From assembly GCA_964634385.1 (NCBI GenBank), contig CAZWIZ010000001.1, positions 1 through 64,000 on the forward strand: DNA of 64,000 nucleotides, written 5' to 3'. The notes under the pieces are model-generated. The model made no database searches, was not told where the DNA came from, and was given only the letters and a program-made list of their open reading frames with translations. This document shows positions 1-9,125 of the stretch, in pieces (the first letter of the stretch is position 1; the number at the start of each line of letters is the position of its first letter). The DNA is from JAFGXW01 sp964634385. GTDB taxonomy: Bacteria; Bacillota_I; Bacilli_A; Izemoplasmatales; Izemoplasmataceae. A program made the translations under genes and the position numbers.

Positions 1-191
1 AAGCCCAAGAGGGCTTCGTTATGCTGTGTATATCATTAGTTTCAATGAGAGGTGTTACGGCTCGTTGTTCTTTATTCTAAATGACCAATAAAATTGTTCT
101 AACGCCATCCTTTATTATTTCCTAATTTATTGTAATATTTTTTTATCTTTTTATTTATCTTAAGAGAAGACTTTTTTCAATATATTAAACT
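1..191. other. Gene-free window edge with a GC-rich hairpin
   Basis: No credible coding frame is visible. The first 16 bases form a perfect inverted repeat (AAGCCC, loop AAGA, GGGCTT), which stands out in this AT-rich DNA and may be a terminator or part of an RNA that continues beyond the window. The rest is AT-rich with T and A runs downstream of rnhB. I could not match it to RNase P RNA, tmRNA or SRP RNA. Confidence 0.4.
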
Positions 192-812
192 CTAAACATC
201 TATCTTCATTTGCTTATTGATAATATCATGTACCGGCTTATATGTTTTACGATAAATATCAAGTACCCCATACTTCTTTAATGCCTCTAAATGCATCTTA
301 GTAGGATACCCTTTATGCTTTTCAAAACCATATAAAGGATACTTCTTTCCTAACTCAATCATATAATTATCTCTATCAACCTTAGCTATAATTGAGGCAG
401 CCGCAATAGTTGCACTTTTTGCGTCTCCCTTAATTATACTTAAATAAGGAATCCCGAGTTCCTTTAAAGGCATCGCATCAGACAACACAAAAGAAGGTTT
501 AACATCTAAAGCAAGGATTGATTCAATCATTGCTTTTTTTGATGCTTGATAAATATTAATTTTATCAATCTCTTTAGGATAAATATAAGTAATTTTATAA
601 GCAATTGCTTTTTCTTTAATTTCTTTACTTAATCTATTTCTTTTCTTCTCAGATAACTTCTTAGAATCATTTAATCCTTCAATCTTATTAAATGGATCTA
701 GTATAACTGCCGCAGCTACTACCGGTCCAGCTAGTGGGCCTCTACCAACTTCATCGCATCCTGCGATGTAGTTGTGTCCTTTATTTAATAATTCTCTTTC
801 AAACTCATACAT
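192..812 (-). CDS. rnhB: Ribonuclease HII
   Basis: Cleaves the RNA strand of RNA-DNA hybrids and single ribonucleotides misincorporated in DNA. The 206-residue length is normal. The N-terminal DEVGRGPLAGP motif supplies acidic residues D20 and E21; further conserved acids are D112 (SDAMPL) and D146 (AKVDRD), and the DSKKLS segment is at about residues 49-54. The ATG lies inside the last codons of rbgA (8-base overlap), so the two are translationally coupled, as in Bacillus where rbgA and rnhB are neighbours. Identification is secure. Confidence 0.97.
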   Translation of the reverse strand: MYEFERELLNKGHNYIAGCDEVGRGPLAGPVVAAAVILDPFNKIEGLNDSKKLSEKKRNRLSKEIKEKAIAYKITYIYPKEIDKINIYQASKKAMIESILALDVKPSFVLSDAMPLKELGIPYLSIIKGDAKSATIAAASIIAKVDRDNYMIELGKKYPLYGFEKHKGYPTKMHLEALKKYGVLDIYRKTYKPVHDIINKQMKIDV

Positions 813-1662
813 AGTCTTTTACATAATCCATTGTTATTTTTCCAAACTTTTGATGTCTAAAGTCATGTATAAACAAATCATTTACTCTATCATAATCTAT
901 TTGTTTACCAGGAAGTAAACAACCTCTTTTAATACCTATATCATGATAAATCTTTAATATATCTTCAATATCTACTTTAATAGAATATCTTTCTTCAAAA
1001 CGAGAAAGATAATGTTTATAAAGATATTTAAATCCATATATAGCTACTTCATCTATTGGTAATATATTATCTTTAATAGCTCCTGTTATAGCTAATTTAA
1101 AAGCAACATCATCATTATCAAATTTAGGCCATAAAATTCCTGGTGTATCTAATAACTCAAAATCTGTTCCTACTCTAATATATTGAGTATGTCTAGTAAC
1201 ACCTGGTCTATCTTCAGCAATTAATTTTTTCTTTTTAGCTAATCTATTTATTAATGTTGATTTCCCAACATTAGGTATTCCTAAGATCATTGATCTAATA
1301 GGTCTTTCTTTTCTTCCTCTAGAGATTTCTTTAGCTATTTGTTCTTTTAGTACTTCTTTTAAAACACCTTTAATCTTATCAACACCCATACCGCTTAATG
1401 CATTAATCTTTAAAGTTTTAACTCCTTGTCCTTCAAAAAAAGAAACCCATTTATCAAGTTCTATAGGATCAGCTAAATCAGCTTTATTAAGTAAAATAAC
1501 TCTTGGCTTATTTCCTATCAACTCTTTGATAACTGGGTTTTGTGATGAATAAGGAATTCTTGCGTCTAAGAGTTCTAGAACAACATCAACAAGTTTTATT
1601 TTTTCTTTAACTTGTTTTTTGGTTTTAGCCATATGACCTGGATACCATTGTATTTGTTTCAT
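805..1662 (-). CDS. rbgA: Ribosome biogenesis GTPase RbgA (YlqF)
   Basis: Circularly permuted GTPase needed for late 50S subunit maturation. The G motifs appear in permuted order: NKAD at 59-62, GIPNVGKS at 128-135, DTPG at 172-175. The N-terminus QWYPGHM is characteristic of RbgA, and a C-terminal RNA-binding extension follows. The 285-residue length fits the family. The start has a good ribosome binding site (AGGAG). It ends in TGA, which is evidence that UGA is a stop codon here. It sits between the signal peptidase gene and rnhB. Confidence 0.97.
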   Translation of the reverse strand: MKQIQWYPGHMAKTKKQVKEKIKLVDVVLELLDARIPYSSQNPVIKELIGNKPRVILLNKADLADPIELDKWVSFFEGQGVKTLKINALSGMGVDKIKGVLKEVLKEQIAKEISRGRKERPIRSMILGIPNVGKSTLINRLAKKKKLIAEDRPGVTRHTQYIRVGTDFELLDTPGILWPKFDNDDVAFKLAITGAIKDNILPIDEVAIYGFKYLYKHYLSRFEERYSIKVDIEDILKIYHDIGIKRGCLLPGKQIDYDRVNDLFIHDFRHQKFGKITMDYVKDYV

Positions 1663-1673
1663 ATAATCAACTC

Positions 1674-2504
1674 CTAGTTTATACTACCTCTAAATATATT
1701 ATTAAATTTAAAAACAATTCTTCCATATAATTGTTCTTCTGTAACAAATCCTAATTCATCAAATCTTGAATCAAGAGAATGTTCTCTATTATCTCCCATT
1801 ACAAAATATGAACCTTCTGGAACGTTGAATTCACAAACTTGCAGGTGAGAACTATTGCAGTATGTATATACACTATCTTCATCTATAAAAGATTGTTCTA
1901 TAATATTACCATTAATAGAAATAACATTATGATCTATCTTGACAGTTTCACCAGGTAACCCAATAATTCTTTTTAAATAAAACTCTCCACCATTAGTCTT
2001 TAAAACAATCACATCAAATCTTTGATAATTATTAGTGATGTGCAACATCACTAAATCTTCACCTTCATAAAATGTAGGTTCCATACTTTGTCCTATTACT
2101 GTTGCGGGAGATACAGCGAAACTATTAGTTAAAGATATAATTGCCATAAATATTGGAATAACACTTATTAAATCAAAAGCATTATGTAATGACCTATGTG
2201 CTTTATTTTTACTTTCAGTATTAACTGTTCCTTTTGTTAAATATATATAAATTAAAATGATAATTCCAAAGAAAACAGAAATACTAAGTAAAAACGTAAA
2301 TATTGTAGAAGATAATACAATATCAAATGGTGCATATTTAAAAAACCTTGTTATGAAGATAATAATAGAACTAATGAAAACAATTGATATTTTACTTATC
2401 AATTTTTTTCGATAATCATTAGTTGAAAAACTATAATCTATTTCTTCGATATCTTTTTCATCTTGTTCTTCTGTATTTGTTTCAAAATCATCTGTACTAT
2501 TCAT
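1674..2504 (-). CDS. lepB: Signal peptidase I
   Basis: Membrane protease that removes signal peptides from exported proteins. The catalytic serine is S140 (GQSMEPT) and the general-base lysine is K178 (YLKRIIGLPGE); the late box GDNREHSLDSR is present. The 276-residue protein has an acidic N-terminal tail of about 35 residues and then three hydrophobic segments (about 38-57, 62-89, 110-130), whereas typical Gram-positive SipS-type enzymes have one. Upstream of rbgA with a short gap. Starts at ATG after AGGTGG. Confidence 0.95.
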   Translation of the reverse strand: MNSTDDFETNTEEQDEKDIEEIDYSFSTNDYRKKLISKISIVFISSIIIFITRFFKYAPFDIVLSSTIFTFLLSISVFFGIIILIYIYLTKGTVNTESKNKAHRSLHNAFDLISVIPIFMAIISLTNSFAVSPATVIGQSMEPTFYEGEDLVMLHITNNYQRFDVIVLKTNGGEFYLKRIIGLPGETVKIDHNVISINGNIIEQSFIDEDSVYTYCNSSHLQVCEFNVPEGSYFVMGDNREHSLDSRFDELGFVTEEQLYGRIVFKFNNIFRGSIN

Positions 2505-2515
2505 TATCTATCCAC

Positions 2516-4486
2516 CTAATTCTTATTTAGTAATTCCGTAAGTTCTTCTTCATTAATCAATACACTTCTAGCCTTAGAACCAACATTATCAGATACTATT
2601 CCTAAATCTGATAATAATTCTACTATTTTTTGAGCTCTATTAAATCCGATTTTAAATTCTTTACTTATTTTATTAATTGATGCTTCACTTTTCATAACTA
2701 CATAACGAGCAACCTTAGGAAACAACTCATCAGTTGTTTCCTGTCTAGTTGCTTTTTTAACAAGTTTCTCTTGAGTAAAGAAATACTCTTGTTTTCTTTG
2801 TCTAGTAATAAATTCAATAACATTTCTAATTTCTAAATCAGAAACAAAAGCACCTTGAACACGTCTTTGAGGTTGTCCGCTTTCAGCGTACAACATATCT
2901 CCTCTTCCTAATAATTTATCTGCACCTACACTATCAATAATTGTCATTGAATCAATATAACTAGAAACCATAAAAGCAAGTCTTGTTGGAATATTAGATT
3001 TAATAGTTCCTTTAATAACATCAGTTGATGGTCTTTGAGTTGCGATAATTAAATGAATACCACAAGCTCTTGCTTTTTGAGTTAATCTCATAATTGCACT
3101 TTCTACTGTTCTAGAAGCAATAACCATTAAATCAGCTAACTCATCTACAACGATAACAATATAAGGCATTAACTTAAGTTTACCTTCTCTTTTCACTTTA
3201 TCATTATAAGATGTTATATCTTTTACTCTTTCAGTAGAAAACATTTTAAAACGATTTTCCATTTCGTCTACCGCCCATTTTAACCCCGCAGTCGCTATTT
3301 TAGCGTCAGTAATAACTGGAGTAAGCAAATGAGGAATATCGTTATACGCAGATAACTCTACCATTTTAGGATCAACTAATAATAGTTTTAATTCATCAGG
3401 TGAATATTTAAATAAGAAACTCATTAAAATAGTATTAATACAAACAGACTTACCACTACCTGTAGCTCCCGCTACTAATCCATGTGGCATTTTAGTAACT
3501 GATGCATAAACACCTTCACCATCTATATCAAGACCTAACGCTACAGTTAGTGGATCTTTCGAATTAATAAATTTTTCTTGATCAACAATATCAATAAAAT
3601 GAACTATTTCAGCTATTTTATTAGGAACTTCAATTCCAATAGTACTTTTACCAGGAATTGGTGCTTCTATTCTTATTTCTTTTGCGGCTAAAGCCATTTT
3701 AATATTATCAGAAATACCAGTTACTTTTTTAACATTAACACCACTATCTAATACTATTTCATATCTAGTAACTGTTGGACCTTTAGTATATGTATAAACA
3801 CTAGCTCCAACAGAAAACTCTTTAAATGTTCTATTTAATACTTCTATTTGCTCATTAATCCATTCTTTACTATCACTCTTCTTTTGAAGGGGTTTTGATA
3901 ATAATGAAAAAGGTGGTAAACGATAACTTGTTTTATTAGTATAAATACGATTATTATTTTCTTCTTTTATTGGTTCGACTATTCTTTTTTCTCTTAATTT
4001 ATCAATAAAATCATTAATATTTGTTTTTGGCTTTGTAACTGAAGAAACAATTGTTTCTTCAGTTACTTTTATTTCTTCATTTTCATTATTAACTTCTTTA
4101 TTTATTCTTATATCTTCAAATTGTTCAAGATTATCTTGTTTTTTCACATTATTTTTTCCTTGTGCTTCTAATGCTTCATTAAGATTGCTTCCACTAACCA
4201 AATTAAACTCATGAAATTCTGACCCATATTTTTTAATACGATCTTCTTTTGTTAGTTTTGGCTTAGTTCTAAATGAATCAAGTTGTCTGTCAATATCACC
4301 AGTTCTTTTATTATGATTTGGAATAGTAATTTCATCTTTAACTTTAGTACCAAATATCGGTGAAACAAATCGTTCTTTTTGATATATTGGTTTTTTATTA
4401 GAATCTTTTATTTTAGGTATAACAAAAGGCACCTTATCAGGTGTTCTTTCTTCTACTGCTTTAATTCTTTTTTTTATAAAAAACAT
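2516..4486 (-). CDS. FtsK/SpoIIIE-family DNA translocase without membrane domain (SftA-like)
   Basis: Motor ATPase that pumps double-stranded DNA, resolving chromosomes at division. Walker A GATGSGKS is at about residues 340-347, the Walker B region reads VIVVDELADLM, and a C-terminal winged-helix gamma domain follows (about 590-650). I start at the ATG at 4486 because AAGGGTGAT lies just before it; a longer frame to 4504 exists. No transmembrane segment is visible in the first 330 residues, which are low-complexity and charged. Canonical FtsK/SpoIIIE has four, so this resembles soluble B. subtilis SftA. The adjacent upstream gene encodes a small membrane-anchored protein. Confidence 0.92.
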   Translation of the reverse strand: MFFIKKRIKAVEERTPDKVPFVIPKIKDSNKKPIYQKERFVSPIFGTKVKDEITIPNHNKRTGDIDRQLDSFRTKPKLTKEDRIKKYGSEFHEFNLVSGSNLNEALEAQGKNNVKKQDNLEQFEDIRINKEVNNENEEIKVTEETIVSSVTKPKTNINDFIDKLREKRIVEPIKEENNNRIYTNKTSYRLPPFSLLSKPLQKKSDSKEWINEQIEVLNRTFKEFSVGASVYTYTKGPTVTRYEIVLDSGVNVKKVTGISDNIKMALAAKEIRIEAPIPGKSTIGIEVPNKIAEIVHFIDIVDQEKFINSKDPLTVALGLDIDGEGVYASVTKMPHGLVAGATGSGKSVCINTILMSFLFKYSPDELKLLLVDPKMVELSAYNDIPHLLTPVITDAKIATAGLKWAVDEMENRFKMFSTERVKDITSYNDKVKREGKLKLMPYIVIVVDELADLMVIASRTVESAIMRLTQKARACGIHLIIATQRPSTDVIKGTIKSNIPTRLAFMVSSYIDSMTIIDSVGADKLLGRGDMLYAESGQPQRRVQGAFVSDLEIRNVIEFITRQRKQEYFFTQEKLVKKATRQETTDELFPKVARYVVMKSEASINKISKEFKIGFNRAQKIVELLSDLGIVSDNVGSKARSVLINEEELTELLNKN

Positions 4487-4507
4487 AATATCACCCTTTA
4501 TCACCTA

Positions 4508-5281
4508 TTATTTTTTTCGCTTTTCAACCATTTCATCATCTTCAACCATTCCTTCTTCAAGTAATGTATCTATTTCTGTTTCTACCATATCTAACTCAAC
4601 AGGTTTATCAAATAACTTTTTAGAATAAACTTTTGTAGTTTCTTCTCCAACTATTCCAATAATAACAATACATACTCTTTTAGTCATCGCATCAACAGAT
4701 GTGTTAATAACTAGTTTTCTAAACCAATATACTGGATTAACTATATTTAAAGCAGCTCCACCATATTTCACTATTTTACCAACTTTATATTTTTGCGCTG
4801 CTTTATAAACTTTGTTTTGTTGAATTGCTTTTTTCTTTTCAAACATACTCATAATTTGCGTCATTTGTAAATTCATTGTATTTTTCAATACTGGCTTATC
4901 TAGTATTTCTCTTATTCTATCTGTTACATAATGATTAAGATCAAGTAATTCATGAACATTTAACTCAAGCATTGGATATTTTGAATCAGGAAAGAAATAA
5001 GATGCAATTTCATCTATTAATTCATAACTCATATCAAAAGTAAGTTTAGCAACACTTTTTTCATTTAATTTTTTCTTTTTCTTAAATAATTTTCTTTTTT
5101 CAATAATTAAAACCTTTAATTCTTCTTCATCAACATCAACTTTAGATCTTTTAACACTTTCAATATTTAAGTTCTTACCTCGAACAAGTAATGTTACAAG
5201 AATAGCTGTGAAAGCAATAACTCCCGTCGCCATTCCGAGGAAAAAATTAGTAAACCCACCAAAAGAAATATCAAAAAACAT
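4508..5281 (-). CDS. Uncharacterised membrane-anchored protein next to ftsK
   Basis: I do not recognise the family. The 257-residue protein has one clear hydrophobic segment near the N-terminus (about residues 13-34), then a lysine/glutamate-rich region, a central helical domain and a weakly hydrophobic stretch near 180-215 containing NPVYWFRKLVINTSVDAMTK. It ends in an acidic then basic tail. It is immediately upstream of the soluble FtsK gene (about 20 bases to that start), implying co-transcription. A membrane adaptor role is conceivable but is inference only. Starts at ATG with GGAGTTGAT upstream; an extended -10 (TGTTATAAT) lies 25-35 bases before it. Confidence 0.75.
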   Translation of the reverse strand: MFFDISFGGFTNFFLGMATGVIAFTAILVTLLVRGKNLNIESVKRSKVDVDEEELKVLIIEKRKLFKKKKKLNEKSVAKLTFDMSYELIDEIASYFFPDSKYPMLELNVHELLDLNHYVTDRIREILDKPVLKNTMNLQMTQIMSMFEKKKAIQQNKVYKAAQKYKVGKIVKYGGAALNIVNPVYWFRKLVINTSVDAMTKRVCIVIIGIVGEETTKVYSKKLFDKPVELDMVETEIDTLLEEGMVEDDEMVEKRKK

Positions 5282-5330
5282 AATATCAACTCCTAACTTA
5301 CTAAATATTATAACATATTTATCATTTATA

Positions 5331-5359
5331 TTGTGTAAATATTATGACTATGAGATAAT
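5331..5359 (+). promoter_or_regulatory. Probable promoter of the HAD phosphatase gene
   Basis: TTGTGT and GATAAT are separated by 17 bases, ending 16 bases before the ATG. It would give a very short leader. Moderate match to sigma-A consensus. Confidence 0.45.
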
Positions 5360-5375
5360 AAAAAAAGGTGATATT

Positions 5376-6194
5376 ATGAAAAAATACTTAATTGCGCTAG
5401 ATTTAGATGGTACATTATTGTATGACTGGGAAACATTAAAAGATGAAACAAGAGATTACTTATTAAATCTTTCTAAACAAGGACATAAAATCGTTATAGC
5501 AACAGGACGTCCTTGGAGAAGTTCTGAAATGTATCATCAAATGTTAAAATTAGATACCCCAATTATTAATTATAATGGTGGCTTAGTAACTTCAAAAAAA
5601 GATAATAGTTTTAAATCATTTAGCCTAACAGTTAAAAGAGAATATATTCTCGATATTTTCGAGAATACTAAACAGTATATGAAAAATGCATTTGGAGAAA
5701 TAGGAGATCATATTTATTTACTTTATGATACAGAAGAAATAAGACCTTTAATACATAACTTTAATGGCGCACAGTTAACTATCGGAGATTTTAAAAATAC
5801 TTTACCAGGAAATACAAATGGATTTATTATAATAGCTAATGAAGGTGAAGGACAATACATAGAAGATTATGTTCAAAAATATTATCAAGGAAAAGTATTA
5901 CATCGTAACTGGGGAAATGAATATAGTTTTATTATTGAGTTATTTACTCCTGAGACTAATAAAGGATCTGCGATTAAATACGTTGCTGAATATTTAGGAT
6001 TTAAAAGTGAAGATATTATCGCTTTTGGAGATGGACATAACGATATTGAAATGTTAGAATACGCAGGAGTTGGTATTGCGATGGCTAATGCTCACTTTAG
6101 TTTAAAAGAAGTCGCAGATATAATTTTAGAAGATACTAATAAAGAAAACGGAATTGAAAAGTTTTTAGATAAATTTTTAGATGATAAAAAATAA
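5376..6194 (+). CDS. Cof-type HAD-superfamily phosphatase
   Basis: Hydrolase of the HAD IIB (Cof) class acting on small phosphorylated metabolites such as sugar phosphates or flavin nucleotides; the substrate cannot be told from sequence. Motif I is LDLDGTLL at residues 7-14, motif II is IATGRPWR, and motif IV reads FGDGHNDIEML. Length 272 residues is typical. The ATG at 5376 follows AAAAAGGTGAT; the open frame extends further upstream but without a ribosome binding site. It is an isolated plus-strand gene converging on ffh across a shared bidirectional terminator. Confidence 0.9.
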   Translation: MKKYLIALDLDGTLLYDWETLKDETRDYLLNLSKQGHKIVIATGRPWRSSEMYHQMLKLDTPIINYNGGLVTSKKDNSFKSFSLTVKREYILDIFENTKQYMKNAFGEIGDHIYLLYDTEEIRPLIHNFNGAQLTIGDFKNTLPGNTNGFIIIANEGEGQYIEDYVQKYYQGKVLHRNWGNEYSFIIELFTPETNKGSAIKYVAEYLGFKSEDIIAFGDGHNDIEMLEYAGVGIAMANAHFSLKEVADIILEDTNKENGIEKFLDKFLDDKK

Positions 6195-6196
6195 AT

Positions 6197-6239
6197 GATA
6201 TTAAAAAAGAGAAAATAAATTTTTCTCTTTTTTAATATC
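6197..6239. terminator. Bidirectional terminator between HAD gene and ffh
   Basis: Near-perfect inverted repeat of about 18 base pairs with A-rich and T-rich arms lies between two convergent genes and can stop transcription from both sides. It overlaps the last codons of ffh. Confidence 0.85.
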
Positions 6240-7635
6240 TAAATCTACTTCTGTTTTTCCCTTTTCCTTTTTTCGCTTTAGTTTTTGTATTTTGCATTGC
6301 TTTTAAAGCATTTGCTGAATTCATCTTTGAAGGATCCATTGATCCCATTCTTTTCATCATTTGTGTTTGTTGATCTAAAGATTGGATTAATCTATTAACA
6401 TCACTAACACTTCTTCCTGCACCTTTAGCTATTCTTCTTCTACGAGAACTACTTCTTTCTATTAATTTAGGATTCTTTCTTTCTGCCTTTGTCATTGATT
6501 GAATTAATGCTTTAATATAGACAGTTTGCTTTTCATCAACTGATTGTCCTTTTAAAGCCTTACTCATTCCAGGAATAAGTTTCATCATTCCACCTAAAGA
6601 ACCCATCTTATTAACCATTTTTAATTGTTTTAAATAGTCATTATAGTTAAATTTACCGCTCATCATTTTATCCATAATTCCCATCATGTCATCTTCATCT
6701 ATGTTAGCTGTAACTTTATCTACTAAAGTTAATACATCTCCCATTCCTAAAATACGAGACGCCATTCTATCAGGATGAAATGCTTCTAACTGATCAAGTT
6801 TTTCACCCATACCAACAAACTTAATAGGAATATTAGTAACTTGTCTTAAACTAAGTGCTGCCCCACCTCTAGTATCGCCATCAAGTTTTGTTAAAATAGC
6901 TCCAGTAACACTTAAAGTTTCATGAAAACTTGATGCGACATTTACAGCATCTTGTCCAGTCATCGCATCTAAATTTAATAATACTTCTTCTGGCTTTAAA
7001 ATATCCTTAATATCAACTAATTCTTGCATCATTTTATCATCAATATGAAGTCGTCCTGCAGTATCTGCGATAATTAAATTATTACCATTAGTTACCGCAA
7101 ACTCTAATGCTTTTTTAATAATTGTTTGTGGTCGCTCAAAAATACCCATTTCAAAAACATCAACATTAAGTTGATTTCCTATTGTCTTTAATTGTTCAAT
7201 AGCCGCAGGGCGGTAAATATCCAAGGCTACTAACAATGGTTTTAAATTATTTTGTTTTCTTAAATAATAAGCTAGTTTACCAGCTGTTGTTGTTTTACCT
7301 GCTCCTTGAAGACCAACCATCATAATTTTAGTAATACCAATCATATTAATTGTTAAAGGAGCTGCTTTTTCTCCCATAATATTTTTTAATTCTTCATGAA
7401 CAATTTTAACAACTTGTTGTCCTGGGTTTAACCCTTTTAAAATCTTTTCACCCATCGCTTGTTCTTTAACTGTTTTTGTAAATTGTTTTACTACCTTGAA
7501 GTTAACATCTGCTTCTAATAATGATAGCCTTACTTCTCTCATCATTTCTTCAATATCTTTTTCTGTTAATCGTCCTTTACCCGTAACTCTTCTCAAAGAC
7601 ATTTGAAGGCGATCTGATAAGTTATCAAAAGCCAT
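6232..7635 (-). CDS. ffh: Signal recognition particle protein Ffh
   Basis: GTPase of the SRP that binds signal sequences on ribosomes and docks with FtsY. N domain about 1-95; G domain with GLQGAGKTT at 108-116, DTAGR at 191-195 and TKLDGD at 249-254; methionine-rich M domain from about residue 300 with the RNA-binding SSRRRRIAKGAG segment. Ends in a basic tail. Length 467 is slightly longer than the roughly 446 of Bacillus. It follows ylxM by 4 bases and ftsY is first, giving a complete targeting operon apart from the SRP RNA. Confidence 0.98.
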   Translation of the reverse strand: MAFDNLSDRLQMSLRRVTGKGRLTEKDIEEMMREVRLSLLEADVNFKVVKQFTKTVKEQAMGEKILKGLNPGQQVVKIVHEELKNIMGEKAAPLTINMIGITKIMMVGLQGAGKTTTAGKLAYYLRKQNNLKPLLVALDIYRPAAIEQLKTIGNQLNVDVFEMGIFERPQTIIKKALEFAVTNGNNLIIADTAGRLHIDDKMMQELVDIKDILKPEEVLLNLDAMTGQDAVNVASSFHETLSVTGAILTKLDGDTRGGAALSLRQVTNIPIKFVGMGEKLDQLEAFHPDRMASRILGMGDVLTLVDKVTANIDEDDMMGIMDKMMSGKFNYNDYLKQLKMVNKMGSLGGMMKLIPGMSKALKGQSVDEKQTVYIKALIQSMTKAERKNPKLIERSSSRRRRIAKGAGRSVSDVNRLIQSLDQQTQMMKRMGSMDPSKMNSANALKAMQNTKTKAKKGKGKNRSRFRY

Positions 7636-7639
7636 AGTA

Positions 7640-7963
7640 TCACTCTACTTTCTCAAGTTCCTTAACTAAGTTTAAAACTTTTTTTAAATCTTTTTCTTTT
7701 TTTAAGTTTTTAATAATATTATTTCTTTTTTTACCTTTAGTTCTTAATTCTAATTTAGATTCATAATCATATAATTTTTTAACGGTTCTTTTTAATTGAT
7801 CATGAACAGCATTTCGACTTACATTCATGTTTTCTGATATTTCAGTTAAAGAATAATTATTATAATAATATGCTTCCATATATTCTTTTTGTTTATTTGT
7901 TAATAAATCTTGGTAGATATCATATATTTCTATTACTTCAATTGCTTTATCTAACATATTCAT
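7640..7963 (-). CDS. ylxM: YlxM family helix-turn-helix protein (UPF0122)
   Basis: Small accessory protein of the SRP pathway in Gram-positives; in streptococci YlxM stimulates the SRP GTPases. The 107 residues carry a sigma-70 region 4-like helix-turn-helix (LTEISENMNVSRNAVHDQLKR, about 39-59) and a lysine-rich C-terminus. It lies between ftsY (1-base TAATG overlap) and ffh (4-base gap), the same association as in Bacillus. Confidence 0.92.
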   Translation of the reverse strand: MNMLDKAIEVIEIYDIYQDLLTNKQKEYMEAYYYNNYSLTEISENMNVSRNAVHDQLKRTVKKLYDYESKLELRTKGKKRNNIIKNLKKEKDLKKVLNLVKELEKVE

Positions 7964-8931
7964 TAGAAAATATCCGCAAACATTCCATAAATATATTCTT
8001 CAATATCAAAATGTTCTAAATCATTTATTTTTTCACCAAGACCAACATACTTTATTGGTATATTAAGTTCATCCTTAATAGCTAAAACAATACCACCTTT
8101 AGCTGTACCATCTAATTTAGTTAATACAATACCACTTATTTTTGTTACTTCATTAAATATTTTAGCTTGAGATAACCCGTTTTGTCCAGTTGTTGCATCA
8201 ACAACTAATAATGTTTCATGAGGTGCTCCATCGCATTCTCTAGCAATAACTTTATTTATTTTACCTAATTCTTTCATCAAATTAACTTTATTTTGTAATC
8301 TTCCTGCGGTATCACATAAAATAATATCAATATTATTCTTTTCAGCATATTTAATCGCATCAAACATTACACTAGAAGGATCACTTCCTTCGTCTTTAGA
8401 ATAAAATGAAGCTTCTACTCTTTCACTCCAAATACGAAGTTGATTAATAGCTCCAGCTCTAAATGTATCTCCAGCAACCATTAAAACTTTTTTACCTTTT
8501 TTAATATATTCATTAGCTATTTTTCCAATAGTGGTTGTTTTTCCTGCCCCATTAACTCCCACAAATAAAATTATATTTAATCGATCATTTTTAATGTCTA
8601 AATTCGAAGAAACTAACTCGTCTTTTACGTATAGTTTAAACATTTCTTCAATAATTAACTCCTTTAATTCTTCTACTGAAGTAATTTTTTTTAATTCAAC
8701 GGTAGACCGTAAATGACTAACAAACTTAAGAACAGTATCTACCCCAATATCTGCCATAATAAAAATTTCTTCAAGTTCATCAAATAACTCGTCATTAATC
8801 GTATTTGTTGTCTCAAGTAATTCTTTTAAATTACCAAAAACTCCAGATCTGGTTTTACTCATACCTAGTTTATATTTTTGGGCCTTTTTTCGTTTTTCTT
8901 TTGAACTAAATATTTTATTAAAAAATCCCAT
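7963..8931 (-). CDS. ftsY: Signal recognition particle receptor FtsY
   Basis: SRP receptor GTPase at the membrane. NG domain: GVNGAGKTTT at 125-134, DTAGR at 207-211, TKLDG at 271-275, and the family box FVGVNGAGKTT. The N-terminus is short (no long acidic A domain) and begins with an amphipathic MGFFNKIF that could contact membrane. 322 residues. First gene of the ftsY-ylxM-ffh operon. Confidence 0.97.
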   Translation of the reverse strand: MGFFNKIFSSKEKRKKAQKYKLGMSKTRSGVFGNLKELLETTNTINDELFDELEEIFIMADIGVDTVLKFVSHLRSTVELKKITSVEELKELIIEEMFKLYVKDELVSSNLDIKNDRLNIILFVGVNGAGKTTTIGKIANEYIKKGKKVLMVAGDTFRAGAINQLRIWSERVEASFYSKDEGSDPSSVMFDAIKYAEKNNIDIILCDTAGRLQNKVNLMKELGKINKVIARECDGAPHETLLVVDATTGQNGLSQAKIFNEVTKISGIVLTKLDGTAKGGIVLAIKDELNIPIKYVGLGEKINDLEHFDIEEYIYGMFADIF

Positions 8932-8967
8932 AAAGTAACAACTTCTTTCTTCTCAAAATCACAAAAT

Positions 8968-8973
8968 ATTATA
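8968..8973 (-). promoter_or_regulatory. Extended -10 promoter of the ftsY operon
   Basis: TATAAT preceded by TG one base upstream (TGTTATAAT) lies 37 bases before the ftsY start. The -35 region is poor (TAGAAG), which an extended -10 can offset. It means ftsY need not depend on the small-RNA promoter further upstream. Confidence 0.55.
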
Positions 8974-9002
8974 ACATACTTCTATATAATCTTCTATAAA
9001 TA

Positions 9003-9125
9003 TTAAAAAAATCCCTATAAAAAGGGAAAATCCGCCTCTCGGCGGATTAAGGAAGGGGATGTGTGAATAAATTAATTTATTCACCATGCTATGTAAGGGA
9101 TAAGTTGCGACATAGTCGCACTGTT
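9003..9125 (-). ncRNA. Candidate small RNA between topA and ftsY, family unknown
   Basis: A roughly 118-base transcript is predicted from the promoter at 9126-9155. Elements in order on the minus strand: hairpin TGCGAC/GTCGCA (9106-9120), an unpaired CUUAUCCCUUA segment, a perfect 22-base palindrome (9063-9084), an unpaired ACAUCCCCUUCCUUA segment, hairpin AATCCGCC/GGCGGATT with a 4-base loop (9029-9048), and a TCCC/GGGA stem followed by seven T (9004-9027). No open frame. The C-rich single-stranded stretches could pair with Shine-Dalgarno sequences, as in RsaE/RoxS-type small RNAs. It lacks the conserved SRP RNA core and is too short for 6S RNA. Confidence 0.65.

Noticed and set aside
1..191. 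Start of a tRNA, RNase P RNA or tmRNA at the left edge
   Set aside because: No T-loop GTTCGA, no P4-type GAGGAAAGTC or acceptor pairing could be found; only one short hairpin is evident.
805..1662. Mycoplasma genetic code (UGA as Trp)
   Set aside because: rbgA and the RluF-like gene end in TGA exactly where their families end, and tryptophans in recognised proteins are TGG.
9003..9125. SRP RNA, suggested by its place in the ffh-ftsY region
   Set aside because: The conserved SRP core (GGAA-type tetraloop with AGCAG side) is absent; the hairpin pattern is different.
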